A DNA stretch of 64,000 bases from Mytilus edulis (GCF_963676685.1 NC_092344.1:51420830-51484829), one strand, 5' to 3'. Counted from the stretch's first letter, positions 47,401 through 59,540 are shown. Notes: generated from the sequence alone by a model not told the origin. Program-made: numbers and translations.

Positions 47401-47435
47401 TTAGTATTTAATATTTTTCCATTTCTAAGCTTCAT
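44427..47435 (-). CDS. Naiad GIY-YIG endonuclease/reverse transcriptase, putative selenoprotein
   Basis: One frame of 1003 codons from ATG (47435) to the stop at 44427 has no frameshift. It contains TGA at codons 55 (47273-47271), 86 (47180-47178), 97 (47147-47145) and 522 (45872-45870), and TAG at codon 371 (46325-46323). The TGA codons fall in KK-x-LTCP, DIT-x-KTN, YLLT-x-NKPGC and IIV-x-RKFY, all positions where relatives carry Cys. The endonuclease shows GIQYVGETGR (103-112), R117, H121 and the catalytic Glu in INELNWI (E176). The linker has MSCNC (CxC, 385/387). The RT shows SFDFSTLY (D658), GIPMGTNCAP (741-750) and YLDDILAL (D789, D790), so the catalytic residues are intact. The enzyme would copy its RNA at nicked target DNA. 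Recoding of UGA as selenocysteine is inferred. The single TAG may mean this copy is dead or has one recent mutation. Confidence 0.85.
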
Positions 47436-47480
47436 ATTTGTTTTTTGGTATGTAGATTTATTACAAAGGAGCAAAGACTG

Positions 47481-48270
47481 GCGTCCAGAATATGAACCAT
47501 CACACAGTAGATTAAATTGTGTAAAAATGATAAAACTGTTCGGCTCAAGACGTCAAATGCTTATTGTCATAAGTTACCCGACAAATTTAACAAAAGATAG
47601 GGTATATCAAGGTAGCGACTGACGTCTGACTAAATAGATGAATGGGGCTGAATATTAAAATACTACTTTTTGATAGATATTCCTAAAGTAATGAACATAG
47701 AGAAGTTCTCGCTCGGACACACACTCCATAATCTAGTATAATATAAGAGCATAAACCTTAAGCACGGGGAGGCACGTATATTTCCTGAAATTAAATTTTT
47801 TCACTAGTAGACCAATTTTGAACTTAAAAGCTCTCAGAAGACTGAACAATAAATTATGAATTAAAATTCAGTCCTTCAGTCAATTTTCCGACTTCAAAAA
47901 TGTTCACACAATTCGCTAGCAGTCAATTAAGGTCTGTTCAGTCTGTGTTCAGACGGTTCATTAGTTTTATACCTGTACACATAAATTATACAATTTACCT
48001 TATAAACATTGTTTAAACGATATTAAGATCAACATGCACTTTTAAGACAAAAAAAAACCAGTGACTTATGTTTCCAAATTTACAAACCATACACGAATTT
48101 TCTCAATCCTGAAACACAATAAAAAATCTTAAAATATCAGAAGTTATAATAAGGTTTTCTGTAAGCCTGTTGTTCAGTGGTTGTCGTTTGTCGATGCGGT
48201 TTATAAGTGTTTCTCGTTTGTTTACATAGATAAGACCGTGTTTTTTTCTATTTTCATGGTTTTATACTAG
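47481..48270. other. No gene; retroposon-tail fragment near 48170-48240
   Basis: GCCTGTTGTTCAGTGGTTGT followed by TTTGTCGATG and TAGATAAGACCGTG at 48168-48240 is a small diverged piece of the Penelope-like tail. The rest is featureless. Confidence 0.5.
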
Positions 48271-50362
48271 CACTATAAAAGTCTAAAAGTCTGAAAAGAC
48301 CAGTTTTTGTCTTAATTTGCATGAACTTTTATTCGACATTCTCCATAAGTATTGCTTGTGTCTTAATTTTTCTTGACAAATTCTCATTTATATTAAATTT
48401 GTATGAAATTTACTCGACATATTCTCGACATTCTGAATATGGTCAAATTGACAAATTCTTGACATTTAAATACTGTCTTGAAATTTCTCGACATTCTTAG
48501 TTTTTCTCAATATGGCTTGACATATTCTGAACATTTTGAATTGTGTCTTGAATTTACTTGACAGTTCTGAGTTTTACAAATCATGATCAATATTCATGAT
48601 TAAACTTTAATATTTATTTCTCTTTATATAATATACTGTTATTTTAAGTTACACTTCTTACAACAAAAATAAAAGTTGGGCATGTAAAATAATTGAAAAT
48701 TTGGGTATACAAATAATTTTACAAATGTAAATATGGCTATGAAATCTAAAGTATAAAATTATAATTCAAATGTGGGTGTGTTGATTTAAAACAATTTAAA
48801 TGTGGGTTTTTAAATAATTACAAATTCTGATTCCTAAATCTTATAATTCAAATGATTAAAACCAATCATACTGTAGACATATTTTATTCTACATTCATAA
48901 TTTTTCAATTTTAACATGGTAAATAATATTGGTTTATAAATAGCAAATCATGATGATATACAAATCACTTATTTAACAGAAGAAAACTTTATGTAATTTC
49001 ATCTGTTGGAATATATATTAAGTATTACACATGGACATTTGTTGATAGATGAAAATGAAAATCAACATTTTTATAAAAAAAAAAATTGAATTAAAATGGA
49101 TTTTCTTCATCAAAATTATGAAGTTAGTTATTTTAACATTAAAAACAAATTGAATAATTCCCAAAGATTAAAAGAAAATAATTATCTACTCCAGGAATTA
49201 TTAAAAAAAATGTATTTATAATCGGTCCCATCGATGATTTCTATAGAAATCATTGGTCTTATGAAATGGATCTCAAACAGACATGCATAATATAGATCTA
49301 AACATTTGTTTTCCTTTCAGGAAGGAGTTAATCACAAATATTTATTTTCGATAAAAAATTCTAAAATTCAACACTCAAATTCGAATAAAAATGTTTTTGG
49401 GTTCTTCTAAAAAAAGAATCAGGTTTTTGAATCAAGATGGGAGCAAATTCTTCAACCTAAACGAAAGCTCCCCCCTCCCTCCCTCTTTTTTTTACCCACA
49501 CAAACCCAAAAGATGAATTGTGGGGTCCAAAAGAGACACATGGTCACATTTTAAAACTGCCTACAATACATCTGTTTTAGTAAAGCATATTTGACTGGCA
49601 GTTTTGCGGACGGCAAAAATCTAAATGCTGTAAGACAGTAACTTTGACTTATATTCCAAGTGAAAACAATTAATTATTTTAAGCGTTAAAAAAAAATCAA
49701 ACAAAATTAAACTACATGGGGGATTTCCAGGATATATCAACTTACTTGCACCAAAAGGGTATCTCACTATACAAAATTAATCCTTGATTCTTCAAAGTTT
49801 AGTTTAGCAATAATAAAAAGGAGTATATAACAGCAAAAGAATGTCATAAACAGTGCAGAATAAGTCTGTTCACGTTTCAGGCAAAATTTATACTGTTGAG
49901 ATATAGTCAGGACATAATTAAGACGGTCAAGAATGTGTCGAGATATATTCAAACAGCGTTAAGACTGTCAAGAATGTTTCAAGACATATTCAGACGTTAT
50001 TTAGAATGTCAAGAATATGTCAAGACATATTCAGACATTATTAAGAATGTCAAGAATATGACAAGACATATTCAGACATTATTAAGAATGTCAAGAATAT
50101 GTCAAGACAGATCGAGACAAATTTAAGACAGTCAAGAATAGGTCAAGACTAATTTAGACTCTTATCAGTTGATACAGGAAGTGTCGAGAAATTTTATAAT
50201 GTTCATTCTGTCAAGACACTTGTCAAGAAAAATCAAAAACCTTATTAGACAAATTCATACTATGTCAAGAAGTTTTAAATATTATTCATACAAATTCAAA
50301 ATGTCGAGTAAACATTCATGCAAATTCAGACAAAAACTTCAGACTTTTTGACTTTTGTAGTG
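48271..50362. mobile_element. Foldback-like element, 2.1 kb, with long repetitive inverted ends
   Basis: The left end CACTATAAAAGTCTAAAAGT and the right end, read inward, CACTACAAAAGTCAAAAAGT are inverted repeats continuing about 300-450 bp. Each arm is built from degenerate direct repeats: TCTTGACATATTCTGA-type on the left (48300-48560), GTCAAGAATATGTCAAGACA-type with a period near 42 bp on the right (49910-50160). The inner 1.3 kb is AT-rich and without a transposase. TAG borders both ends. The arms resemble the 6301/18496 family, so both belong to one superfamily. Confidence 0.8.
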
Positions 50363-50639
50363 TAGTCATGTTGTGCGTTTTATAGCTTGATGTTAAGTGT
50401 CAGTCAAGTTCCGTGTTCAATGTCTTTGATCTACAATTTTTTACTTTTTATACTTTGCGACTTGGATAGAGAGTTGTCTCTTTTGGCAATCATACTATAT
50501 CTTCTTATTTTTTTGGTTAACTGTTTTTTTAATTCATACACATTCATGGATCTACAATATGTCGATACCTGTATCTTGGCTTTGTACAAGGTCATGTTTT
50601 TCTCTGACTATTTATGACGTCTTTGCACTAAATCCATTG

Positions 50640-51185
50640 TATGTTGAATGTGTAATAATTGATAATTTAGTCTTAGATGCATGATTGTTTTTATTAAATG
50701 TTAATGGCTTTGAACTAGCTGTTAGTAACTGCACTGTACTGTACTTAATGTCTTTTTGTTGTTGGGATGTTCAAGTACCCGGCCACGTCCACTTGTATTT
50801 GTAATATTTGTATTTTTATTCATCTGATGAGTTAAGTCTTTTTCAACTGTTTATAGTTCTTTCTTATGTTGTACTGTTACACCACTGTCCCAGGTTAGAG
50901 AGGGTTGGGCTCCCGCCAACATGTTTAACCCCGCTACATTCTGTATGAATGTGCCTTTCCCAAGTCAGGAGCCTGTAATTCAGTGGTTGTCGTTTGTTGA
51001 TGTGTTACTAGTACTCATTTGTTTTTCGTTATTTTTTTTGTACATAAATTAGGTTGTTAGTTTTTTCGTTTGAATTGTTGTACATTGTCATTTCGGGGCC
51101 TTTTATAGCTGACTATGCGGTATGGATATTGGTCATTCGTGGAGAGTTGTCTCATTGGCAATCTTACCACATCTTCTTTTTTATA
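50640..51185 (+). repeat. Penelope-like 3' tail, plus orientation
   Basis: Mirror image of 19433-20068 and 41325-41760. It ends with TGGAGAGTTGTCTCATTGGC, AATCTTACCACATCTTCTTT and a T run, the usual end of these insertions. A second small tail end (GAGAGTTGTCTCTTTTGGCA) is at 50470-50510. Confidence 0.75.
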
Positions 51186-51774
51186 TAGACATTGAAGGTA
51201 AAAATGTCAAAAATCAGTGTACAGCAGTCACAATTGTATTATAACAAATATATCAACAAGAAATTTCATTATAAAAATCTTCAAGGCTCATTTTCAAACA
51301 GATCTCCACTAAGCAATCTACACAATATTTTAAATACCACTGACACAATAACTGTTTATTTGCTTCTCAAATTAGTAAAAATATATAACAATAATAAAGT
51401 TCTGACATATATTGTTAAAGGTCAAACTTATCATGATTCAGATATATGTTACTTGTTTGTATGTCTTGCTTTGATAATTATCATTTTTTTTTAAGTTAAC
51501 AGTTTTTGTCTATATTACAGTGATTTTTTGAGATAAATGATGTTTTCTGTATTTTTTATATTTCCGTTGTTGATTATGGTCTTTTTACTGTTTATAGTTC
51601 CTGATTATCTATTACCGTTTTTGAAGATAAAAGGCAACTGGATTCAAACTGGTAAAATAAACTTTATTTAAAAACATTAACTCCGAATATAGTTACTCAT
51701 TTTTATCTTCTTTGGATGATTTTTTTCTACATTATATAGGTATAGTTTTGGAGGCAAGAGGGAAAAAATAGGGG
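51186..51774. other. No supported gene
   Basis: A 100-codon frame at 51192-51494 starts immediately after the retroposon end and has no recognisable motif. It is Lys/Asn/Tyr-rich as expected from AT-rich DNA. Confidence 0.4.
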
Positions 51775-52866
51775 AACATATTCTTTATTACTGGGTCTTC
51801 CAAGTGCTCCACGAAACCTCTTTCTAAATTATTAACATCTATTTTATCAGCAATCAAAGACGGGCTTTCAAGTTATTGTGAAACTGCCTATTCTAGAGGT
51901 GGCGTGAATCACATGTGGATTCTTAAAAATTCCAAAGATCTTTTAGAGTACATACAATCTAACTCTCTTTCATTTTGTAACAGTATTAAAACATTTGACT
52001 TTTCTACTCTTTACACAAGTATTCCACATTCCAAACTAAAAGACAAATTGAAAGAGTTGGTATTACTTTGCTTCATAAAAAAGAATGGCCAACGTAGATA
52101 CAAGTATCTTGTCTTAGGGAGGGATAAATCATACTTTGTAAAGAATCACTCTGATTCAAACAAAAAATTCTCTGAAACCGATATTATCAAGATGCTTGAT
52201 TTCTTGATTGACAACATATTTGTAACGTTCGCAGGACGTGTTTTTCAACAGACTGTCGGCATCCCAATGGGAACAAACTGTGCCCCTCTACTTGCCGACC
52301 TGTTTCTTTATTATTATGAGGCTGACTTCATGCAGGAACTTCTTAGGAATAAAGATAAGAAGTTAGCAATATTCTTTAACTCTACTTTCCGCTATATAGA
52401 TGACGTTCTTTCACTACACAATTCAAAATTTGGTGACTATGTGGAACGCATCTATCCCATCGAATTGGAGATAAAGGATACTACAGATACAGTTAAGTCG
52501 GCTTCATATCTTGACTTACATCTAGAAATTTACAATGAGGGTCGGTTGAAATCAAAACTTTACGACAAAAGAGATGATTTCAGCTTTCCAATTGTGAACT
52601 GTCCATTTCTAAGTAGCAACATTCCAGCAGCACCTGCATACGGGGTATATATCTCCCAATTGATACGATATTCCCGTGCTTGCATTTCCTATCATGATTT
52701 TCTTGATAGAGGGTTACTGCTCACAAGGAAGCTATTAAACCAAGAGTTCTAAATGGTGAAGTTGAAATCATCCCTTCGTAAATTTTACGGACGCCATCAC
52801 GAGTTGATTGACCGTTATGGAATAACCGTTTCACAAATGATATCGGATATGTTCCGTACGTCGTAA
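51775..52866 (+). pseudogene. Penelope-like reverse transcriptase, 5'-truncated, one stop
   Basis: The frame is open from about 51781 with GSSKCSTKPLSK, then RGGVNHMWILKNS, motif A TFDFSTLYTSIPH, motif B GIPMGTNCAPLLADLF (about 52256), motif C FRYIDDVLSL (52388 on, intact YIDD), SYLDLHLE, LYDKRDDFSFPIVN and NIPAAPAYGVYISQLIRYSR. A single TAA at 52750-52752 interrupts it. The same frame continues MVKLKSSLRKFYGRHHELID to TAA at 52864-52866. Upstream domains are missing. It is a different Penelope-like family from the Naiad at 44-47 kb, and the best preserved copy of its kind here. Confidence 0.88.
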
Positions 52867-53168
52867 CTACAATCCCCTTCCCTTTCATGAATGTGACCTA
52901 CCGAATTAGACTATTTACCGGATTTGTAAGCACATAAGCAACACGACGGGTGCCACATGTGGAGCAGGATCTGCTTACCCTTCCGGAGCACCTGTGATCA
53001 CCCCTAGTATTTGGTGGGGTTCGTGTTGTTTATTCTTTAGTTTACTATGTTGTGTCATGTGTACTATTGTTTTTCTGTTTGTCTTTTTCATTTTTTAGCC
53101 ATGTCGTTGTCAGTTTGTTTTAGATTTATGAGTTTGACTGTCCCTTTGGTATCTTTCGTCCCTCTTTA
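52867..53168 (+). repeat. 3' tail of the 51.8-kb element
   Basis: GTAAGCACATAAGCAACACG and GGAGCACCTGTGATCACCCC lead to CCATGTCGTTGTCAGTTTGT and GGTATCTTTCGTCCCTCTTT at the end. The final segment recurs at 21491-21576 and 62120-62192. Confidence 0.85.
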
Positions 53169-53427
53169 AAGTATTGAAGTGGGTTTCTGAATGATACAAA
53201 ATGAGCTACAACATATAACTTTTTTATGTTCATTCAATATTTTGAAAGTTTTAAAATATTAGCAAACAGGAAATATCCTAAAAGTATTTACACTCATTTG
53301 CTGTTAATTTTTACTGTTTACAGTTTCTGTCTAGAAATGACTGAGATGGCAGGAACAATTTTATTAATGAAAATGAGACTCTCCATAAAAATATCATTGA
53401 CATACATGTATCATCATTGGTTTCCTA

Positions 53428-53580
53428 TAAAAGAGGGACGAAAGATACCAGAGGTACAGTCAAACTCCTAAATCAAAAATAAACTGACAACGCCATGGCT
53501 AAAAATGAAAAAGACAAACAAACAAACAATACTACACATGACACAACATATAAAACCCCGAGCAACAAAACTAACCTACT
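53428..53580 (-). repeat. Second tail of the same family, inverted
   Basis: AGAGGGACGAAAGATACCAG to CCCCGAGCAAC is the reverse complement of the tail end at 52990-53168. The two tails face each other across about 260 bp. Confidence 0.85.
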
Positions 53581-54810
53581 TTGGGTCATTGGGTATCATT
53601 TTAAATTGATTTCATGGAAAAACAAAAACCAAAAATTTACTTGTTCAAAATTATCCATAGGCTTGCATTGTATACAAATATTTGCTAAACCGCAAATTCA
53701 AGTTTCAACTAAAATGTAACTACAATTATTTTATGTAGTAAATCAAATTATACTTTGTAAACTGTTTTGATCCAACTAATTATTTTTGAAACATGTCCAG
53801 AAGAGTAGGCTCAAAAATGTACATAACAGAGAAGAGACTCTAGCGACGAGATATAAAAAAAAATCATTAATGAAAGTGAAATAGTGCGTGATAAATCGCT
53901 TTTGGCAGGCAGCCTGTATGGTTTAGTTTTGTCAAAATAAAATTAGAAACTTTGATGATGAATTATCCACTTGCAAGTGAAGAATTGAACCTCATTGAAT
54001 CCGTATTCACGTGACCTTCAATGTAATCCATTAGCTAGAGATTATACCGTATGCATTGTAGTACGGTGACCGAGTAAGAAAAAGTCGCTTATTTAAGGAG
54101 TTTAATTGTCATTCGGACTATACGGTTATAAATCACAGTATTGGTAGTTCAAAGGTTAAACTTAACATTTTGACTTTTCGTCAAAAAATCGTAAGGTGCA
54201 TTTTTTGTAAAATGGGCTTTGAAGTACGTTAGTTGATTTGAACATAAAATCGACTTGTTGAAAAGTTTTGAGGTCTACACTGTCAAATAACATCCGTGAT
54301 ATGAATTATGTTATTATATACATTGTTTTATCACCTTATTTTAACGATTTTAAATAGAGTTTAGCAAAATTAATCCGTTATTATAGAGATTATGTAAAAG
54401 ATTAAAACTACGAATACTTTGCATTTAATAGAGCTTCCATTCAATTTAATCAATTTCTTTTAAAGCAAAATGTAAAATAATTAACATTTATATGATATTT
54501 CATATATTTGTAAATCAATAATATCAAATTCATTTATCTCAGAAGTATTATTTCAGCAATTCAAGCCAGACACACAAGTCCTACAATATGACGGAGCTAT
54601 TCGAAGTTCATATACAGCCTCTTCAAGATATATATATGCAATAGTGATGTGCGGTATCACTTACATTCAGATACTGGGATAGGTTCCATGAAGCAGTAGG
54701 CATTTTGCTGTCAAATGTAAGAACAGAGCGAGAGGGAAATTGGTCACTTCCTTGAGATTGTCATCTCAATATAACCTTATGTTTTTGTAACTAACATTTC
54801 CAATTATTGA
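53581..54810. other. No feature recognised
   Basis: AT-rich spacer. A CACGTG lies near 54008, with no gene attached. Confidence 0.45.
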
Positions 54811-55107
54811 AAGTGGTTGCCAGTTTACATACTCGATATGCTTCAATTTTCTGAGAATATTCGATCACCTTTTATAGATGGCTACTTTGTTTTAGACAGA
54901 CTCTTGGACATTTTAACAGTACATGGACCGACATGGCAACAGAAAAAAACCGTTATAAAAGCCCCAAGGGGAACAGGTGGCGCTGCAAGCATAACAAATG
55001 AAAAGGCGCTTTTTAGGTGGACCCTTACTATATATTTCCTAGAATCCCTTAGTCGTGTAATGCTGAAAAGGGCTAAAATTGCTGCAAACTATGCAAATTC
55101 ACTTTGA
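54811..55107 (+). pseudogene. Fragment of a repetitive, uncharacterised invertebrate gene family
   Basis: KWLPVYILDMLQFSENIRSP (from 54811) followed by F.DGYFV, and further on GTGGAASITNEKALFRWTL, resembles proteins common in cnidarian, arthropod and mollusc genomes with the pattern W-P-[IV]-x-I-x-D-M and GGA-[VI]-GLTE-x-x-x-ALRRW. The central block (F..I..DMA.EQ.N) seems to lie in another frame (FNSTWTDMATEKN), so there is a frameshift. No start or flanking domain is seen. The assignment is from memory of the pattern only. Confidence 0.4.
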
Positions 55108-55375
55108 TTGGATGTTTGAATTGTAACTGTTTTCGAGGTATTGAGTTCTTTTTAGTTTTAATGAATTACATAAATGAGCTTAATATGCAAAATACGCCTT
55201 CATGATCTGTATGTTATTATATGTAAAAATATCTTTCTTTGTACCTTTAACTTGGTTTTATAAGAAATAAAGAATTTGATAGTAGGCTTCAGGTAAAAAT
55301 AATATTAAAAAAATGTCTGTATCTGAAATTTAACCTAAATTGTTGTATATATCTTCAAATTTTGAAATTAAATTG

Positions 55376-55987
55376 AGAATGGAAATGGGGAATGTGCCAA
55401 AAAGACAACAACCCGACCATTGAAAAAAACAACAGCAGAAGGTCACCAACAGGTCTTCAATGTAGCGAGAAATTCCCGCACCCGGAGGCGTTCTTCAGCT
55501 GGCCCCTAAACAAATATATACTAGTCCAGTGATAATGAACGCCATACTAATTTCCAAATTGTACACAAGAAACTAAAATTAAAATAATACAAGACTAACA
55601 AAGGCCAGAGGCTCCTGACTTGGGACGGGCGAAAAAATGCGGCGGGGTTAAACATGTTTGTGAGATCTCAACCCTCCCTCTATACCTCTAGCCAATGTAG
55701 AAAAGTTAACGCATAACAATACGCACATTAAAATTCAGTCCAAGAGAAGTCAGAGTCTGATGTCAGAAGATATAACCAAAGCAAATAAACAAAATGACAA
55801 TAATACATAAATAACAACAGACTACTAGCAGTTAAATGACATGCCTGCTCCAGACTTCAATTAAACTGACTGAAAGATTATGATTTCATCATATGAACAT
55901 CAGGCACAATCCTTCCCGTTAGGGGTTTAGTATCATACCATCATAACATATATGAGAAGAACATAACCCGTGTCATGCCAACAACTG
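55376..55987 (-). repeat. Solo Naiad-type 3' tail
   Basis: It matches 43794-44405 almost without gaps and stops within about 20 bp of the point corresponding to the end of the coding frame. It keeps the candidate SECIS segment. It is a 5'-truncated insertion. Confidence 0.88.
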
Positions 55988-58195
55988 AGTATGGAAGAAA
56001 AAAAATAAAAAACAGAATTTGATCTTTGACCTTATTTTATGCAAAACTGTACCCACATTTCTTTTTGACGACATCGATATTTCAATAGTACTCATTTTTC
56101 CGAATCCAATGATATATAATATAGCCATATAGTATGTTTGACGATTAAATCTAAAACAACATTGGGTTTGGTCACCTTACTATTGTGCGTGTTCATATAT
56201 TCAAAGAAAATGAATGTCAACATTGAAGTGAAACAACGGTAAATCATTTGATTGTCGGATTCGATCCACACAATCATTCTTATAAAGGTAAATACGATGA
56301 TGATCATATATTTTGAATCTATGGTATGAAATTAAACAGGCATAGAGAAATCCAAATGACCGAGTCTGATATTTATTAATATCGATAATTATGTGTATAT
56401 CGCTTATATGGCAATCAGAGGTCTTCCAGGGTGGGGGTTGTCAATGCAATAGTTAATTAGATGACGTCAGGACTAAAATACACACAAAACGAAGCTACAT
56501 ATTTTCGAGTCCATGCCGGGTATATTGTTTATCTTAGACTTCTTTTTATAATTTTGATAAATGTTTTAAATTTACAGTGTTATAAATCAAATATGAGAAT
56601 GTTAGTTAAATCGGTGAATATAAATTTGACAGCTAGTGACCTGTACTATATTTTTACAGTTATGATACACATGTTCATGTTTATTTTCAAATATGTCTTT
56701 TCGTTTCTTTCAAGCATGTTAAAGTCCTCCTTTTTGACAATACAAAAAAAATATATAATAAAATGATAATTCAAATTTCTATGCCTAGCAAGACCACAAT
56801 TATATCAAGAAATTATCATAATTATATTTTTGAAAGAGGTTGCCCTTTATAATACTTATGAGCTGTTGTATTACAACATTGCACTTTCAACTCATCTCTA
56901 AAAACCCAATCAACTGCGCTTTAATCAATAATTGCATTGAATTAATTTCATGCAAAAATGCCGAGCAAAAACGAACATTTCGGAGTACCTAGTTAAAGAA
57001 TCAATTATGTTTAAAGAGATAAATAGGACACAAGAAGTTTTGGAATGCTTGTAAATGTATTCTCCTATTTTTGAGACCATGTCTTTGATTTATCCAATCA
57101 ACAATGGGGTTCCCAAGTCACTGTTGCATGTGCTTTTAATTTAAACATTTTTTTTTGAGAGCATACTAATAATCCAATAAGATTTTGTAATACATTTGAA
57201 ATAACCAATCAGCTCCTAATTAGAAGAGTTTTGTTTAACTAAATTGTGGTTATTTTCCCAAACCTTTTTCAAGTATATTTTGGCCCCTATGGAATCTGAT
57301 CAGTTTTAAACCAATGAATTTATCAGCATGGACTGACTTACTTCTCAGTATTTGGTTCAAGCGCAACCCGGTAAAGGGAGGGGTTTTGAATCAACAAATG
57401 AATGTTTTCACACAACATTATTTAACTATCCCCTGTCCTTCATCAAATACAATGTATGCAGTAAAATTTTCACCTAGTACTTGTTAATTTAACAACACAC
57501 AGGTGTAAATGTTTAATTAACACCTATTGGTTGCTCGTCAAATCACTTTGCTTCTCGCTCATAACTAAGTTTCAAACCTTCGACAGCACAGTTTAAATTC
57601 TTTGACGGGAGAATAGAATATATTTCAATGCGTGTAACAGTAGCATCATTATTGCTAAGTGACATTAACATTTAGGTGTGGTGTAAATTGTTTTGTAACA
57701 TATTGAATATTAAAAATGATACCTTGTTGATAACAGAAAGACTTCCAACTTTATGAAAGGAATTTTATTGAACAATCTTCTGGTATATATTCAGATATCT
57801 TTTCATAATATTTCTATTTGATTTACTCACTATAAACATACCTCTGCTTTCAATGTTTTTTGTGCATCTCTTAATTACAAGTTCACTTGTGTATCTGGGA
57901 AATGATCTGCATGTATTTCAACTTTTTCACTGCACACTTTTGGACTAGAAAAAAAAGTATATAATTAACAACTAAATCTACATGCGGACATATAAGATGT
58001 TGTTAATGCTATACAGAACAATGATTTATATATGCTACTTGAATCAGTTTTTAAATTTTCTATGTTTAAATCTAGTTTCAATATGATTTCACTGTCACAT
58101 TTTACACATCAATGTAAGACAATAACAATCAAAACCAAGGAGTAAACAAAGACTCACAAAACCAAAAGACATTTACATCAAGAGTTATAGATAAT
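55988..58195. other. No gene recognised
   Basis: AT-rich DNA. The 101-codon frame at 56461-56766 is hydrophobic and without motifs, probably compositional. Confidence 0.45.
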
Positions 58196-58199
58196 ATAT

Positions 58200-59540
58200 A
58201 AGGAACAACACGAACTCCACTAAAAACCGGGAGTGAAATCAGGTGCTCCATAAGGGTAAGCATTTCCTGCAACGTATATGGCACCCGTCGTGGTATTTCT
58301 TTGTTCAGTTTGGTAATGATGGAAGGTTATTATGACTAAGGAAGAATATCAGATATGATTTCTGACACACATTTGTCATAATGGCTAATCAGCTCATGAT
58401 GGCGACCGTTAAATTTCTCGAGTGATGACCTTAATTTGATTGATTCATAGCCTTGTCTTAGCAACTTTTGAGAAAGCACTATTCCTCGTTCAACAAAATC
58501 AACGTACTTTGAGCTAGCTATATAATAACGTATCAATTGAGACACATATACTCCATATGCTGGTGCCGCTGGGATGTTGCTATACAGAAATGGAAAGTTG
58601 ACTATAGGAAAATTAAAATCATCGCGTTTGTCATACACTTTGGTATTTAACCTTCTATCAGTAGTCCTTTCGAGAAAAAGGTCTAAATATGAAGCAGATT
58701 TATCTGTGTCGGTAGTATCTTTAATTTTAAGTTCACTTGGATATTTTTAAATGTAAGTGATCACTGAATCTATTATTATTAGGAGAAAGTACATCATCAA
58801 TATATCTCCTTTCTGTACAAGCTCTTGGATAAATTCTGCTTCATATGATTACAAAAACAAATCTGCCAGTAGAGGAGCGCAATTGGTACCCGTTGGGATT
58901 CCAATAGTCTGTTGGAAGACCAAACCTCCAAATGCAACAAATATGTTGTCAATTAAAAAGTCCAGCACGGCAGTGATATCCTCCTTGGTGTATTTTTTGC
59001 TTGACTCTGTACAATTTTTCACAAAGTAAGCTGAATTCCTGCAAAAACTATATATTTAAAACGTCAAGTGCCCTTTTTGTTAAAGAAACATAAGCTGACG
59101 AATTCTTACAGTCGAGCTTTAAGTTTAGTATGTGGAATAGTGGTATAAAGAGTTGAAAAATCAAAGGTTTTAATGTTGGTACAATGTTTTAATGATTGAG
59201 ATTGTAAATTGACCAATAACTCTTTTGAATTTTTCAGTATCCACATCTGATTAACACCACTTCTTGAATATGCCGATTCGGAATATTTCTGAAGTCCTTC
59301 TTTAACTGAAGTGAGTATGACAGTAAGAACTTTAGAAAAGGGTTTAGTGGAACACTTGGAAAGCCTGCAATATACCTTTCCTTATAAGGATTCTTAAGAA
59401 GCTTATGAATCTAATATAAGGATGGAAGATCCTGGTCTTCATCCTTTGGATTAACACCAAAGTAGATTAGAACCGATTTGTGGTTTTCCAGGATCTCCTG
59501 ATTCGTAAGCGTACTTAGTTTATATGTAGGATTTCCAAGT
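58200..59540 (-). pseudogene. Penelope-like RT copy, heavily mutated
   Basis: Same family as 51775-53168. From the right it shows NPTYKLSTLTNQEI (about 59510), PYKERYIAG, FLIDNIF, IGIPTGTNCAPLLADLFL (motif B with M to T, followed by a TAA at 58849-58851), a shifted YIDDVLS block, SASYLDL, then an intact stretch YDKRDDFNFPIVNFPF to ISDILP and TAG at 58338-58336. The family tail follows down to about 58200. Many stops and frameshifts make it a pseudogene. Confidence 0.85.

Larger units (their letters stand above)
43794..47480 (-). mobile_element. Naiad-type Penelope-like element, nearly complete
   Basis: The element consists of the coding frame 47435-44427 and a roughly 630-bp 3' tail down to 43794. 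The tail carries TTGGCATGACACGGGTTATG, GGAGCTGGCATGTCAG and CCAATGGTTGCCTTCGG-like blocks found again at 55376-55987 and in part at 27818-28235. The order N-terminal GIY-YIG endonuclease, CxC linker, RT identifies the permuted-domain Naiad clade of Penelope-like elements. No hammerhead motif was seen in its tail. Confidence 0.88.

Noticed and set aside
52750..52752. Stop in the 51.8-kb RT as a possible Sec or recoding site
   Set aside because: It is TAA, not TGA, and is not at a Cys position. A simple point mutation is the better explanation.
58757..59029. A plus-strand 90-codon frame
   Set aside because: It is antisense to the decayed RT at 58.2-59.5 kb.
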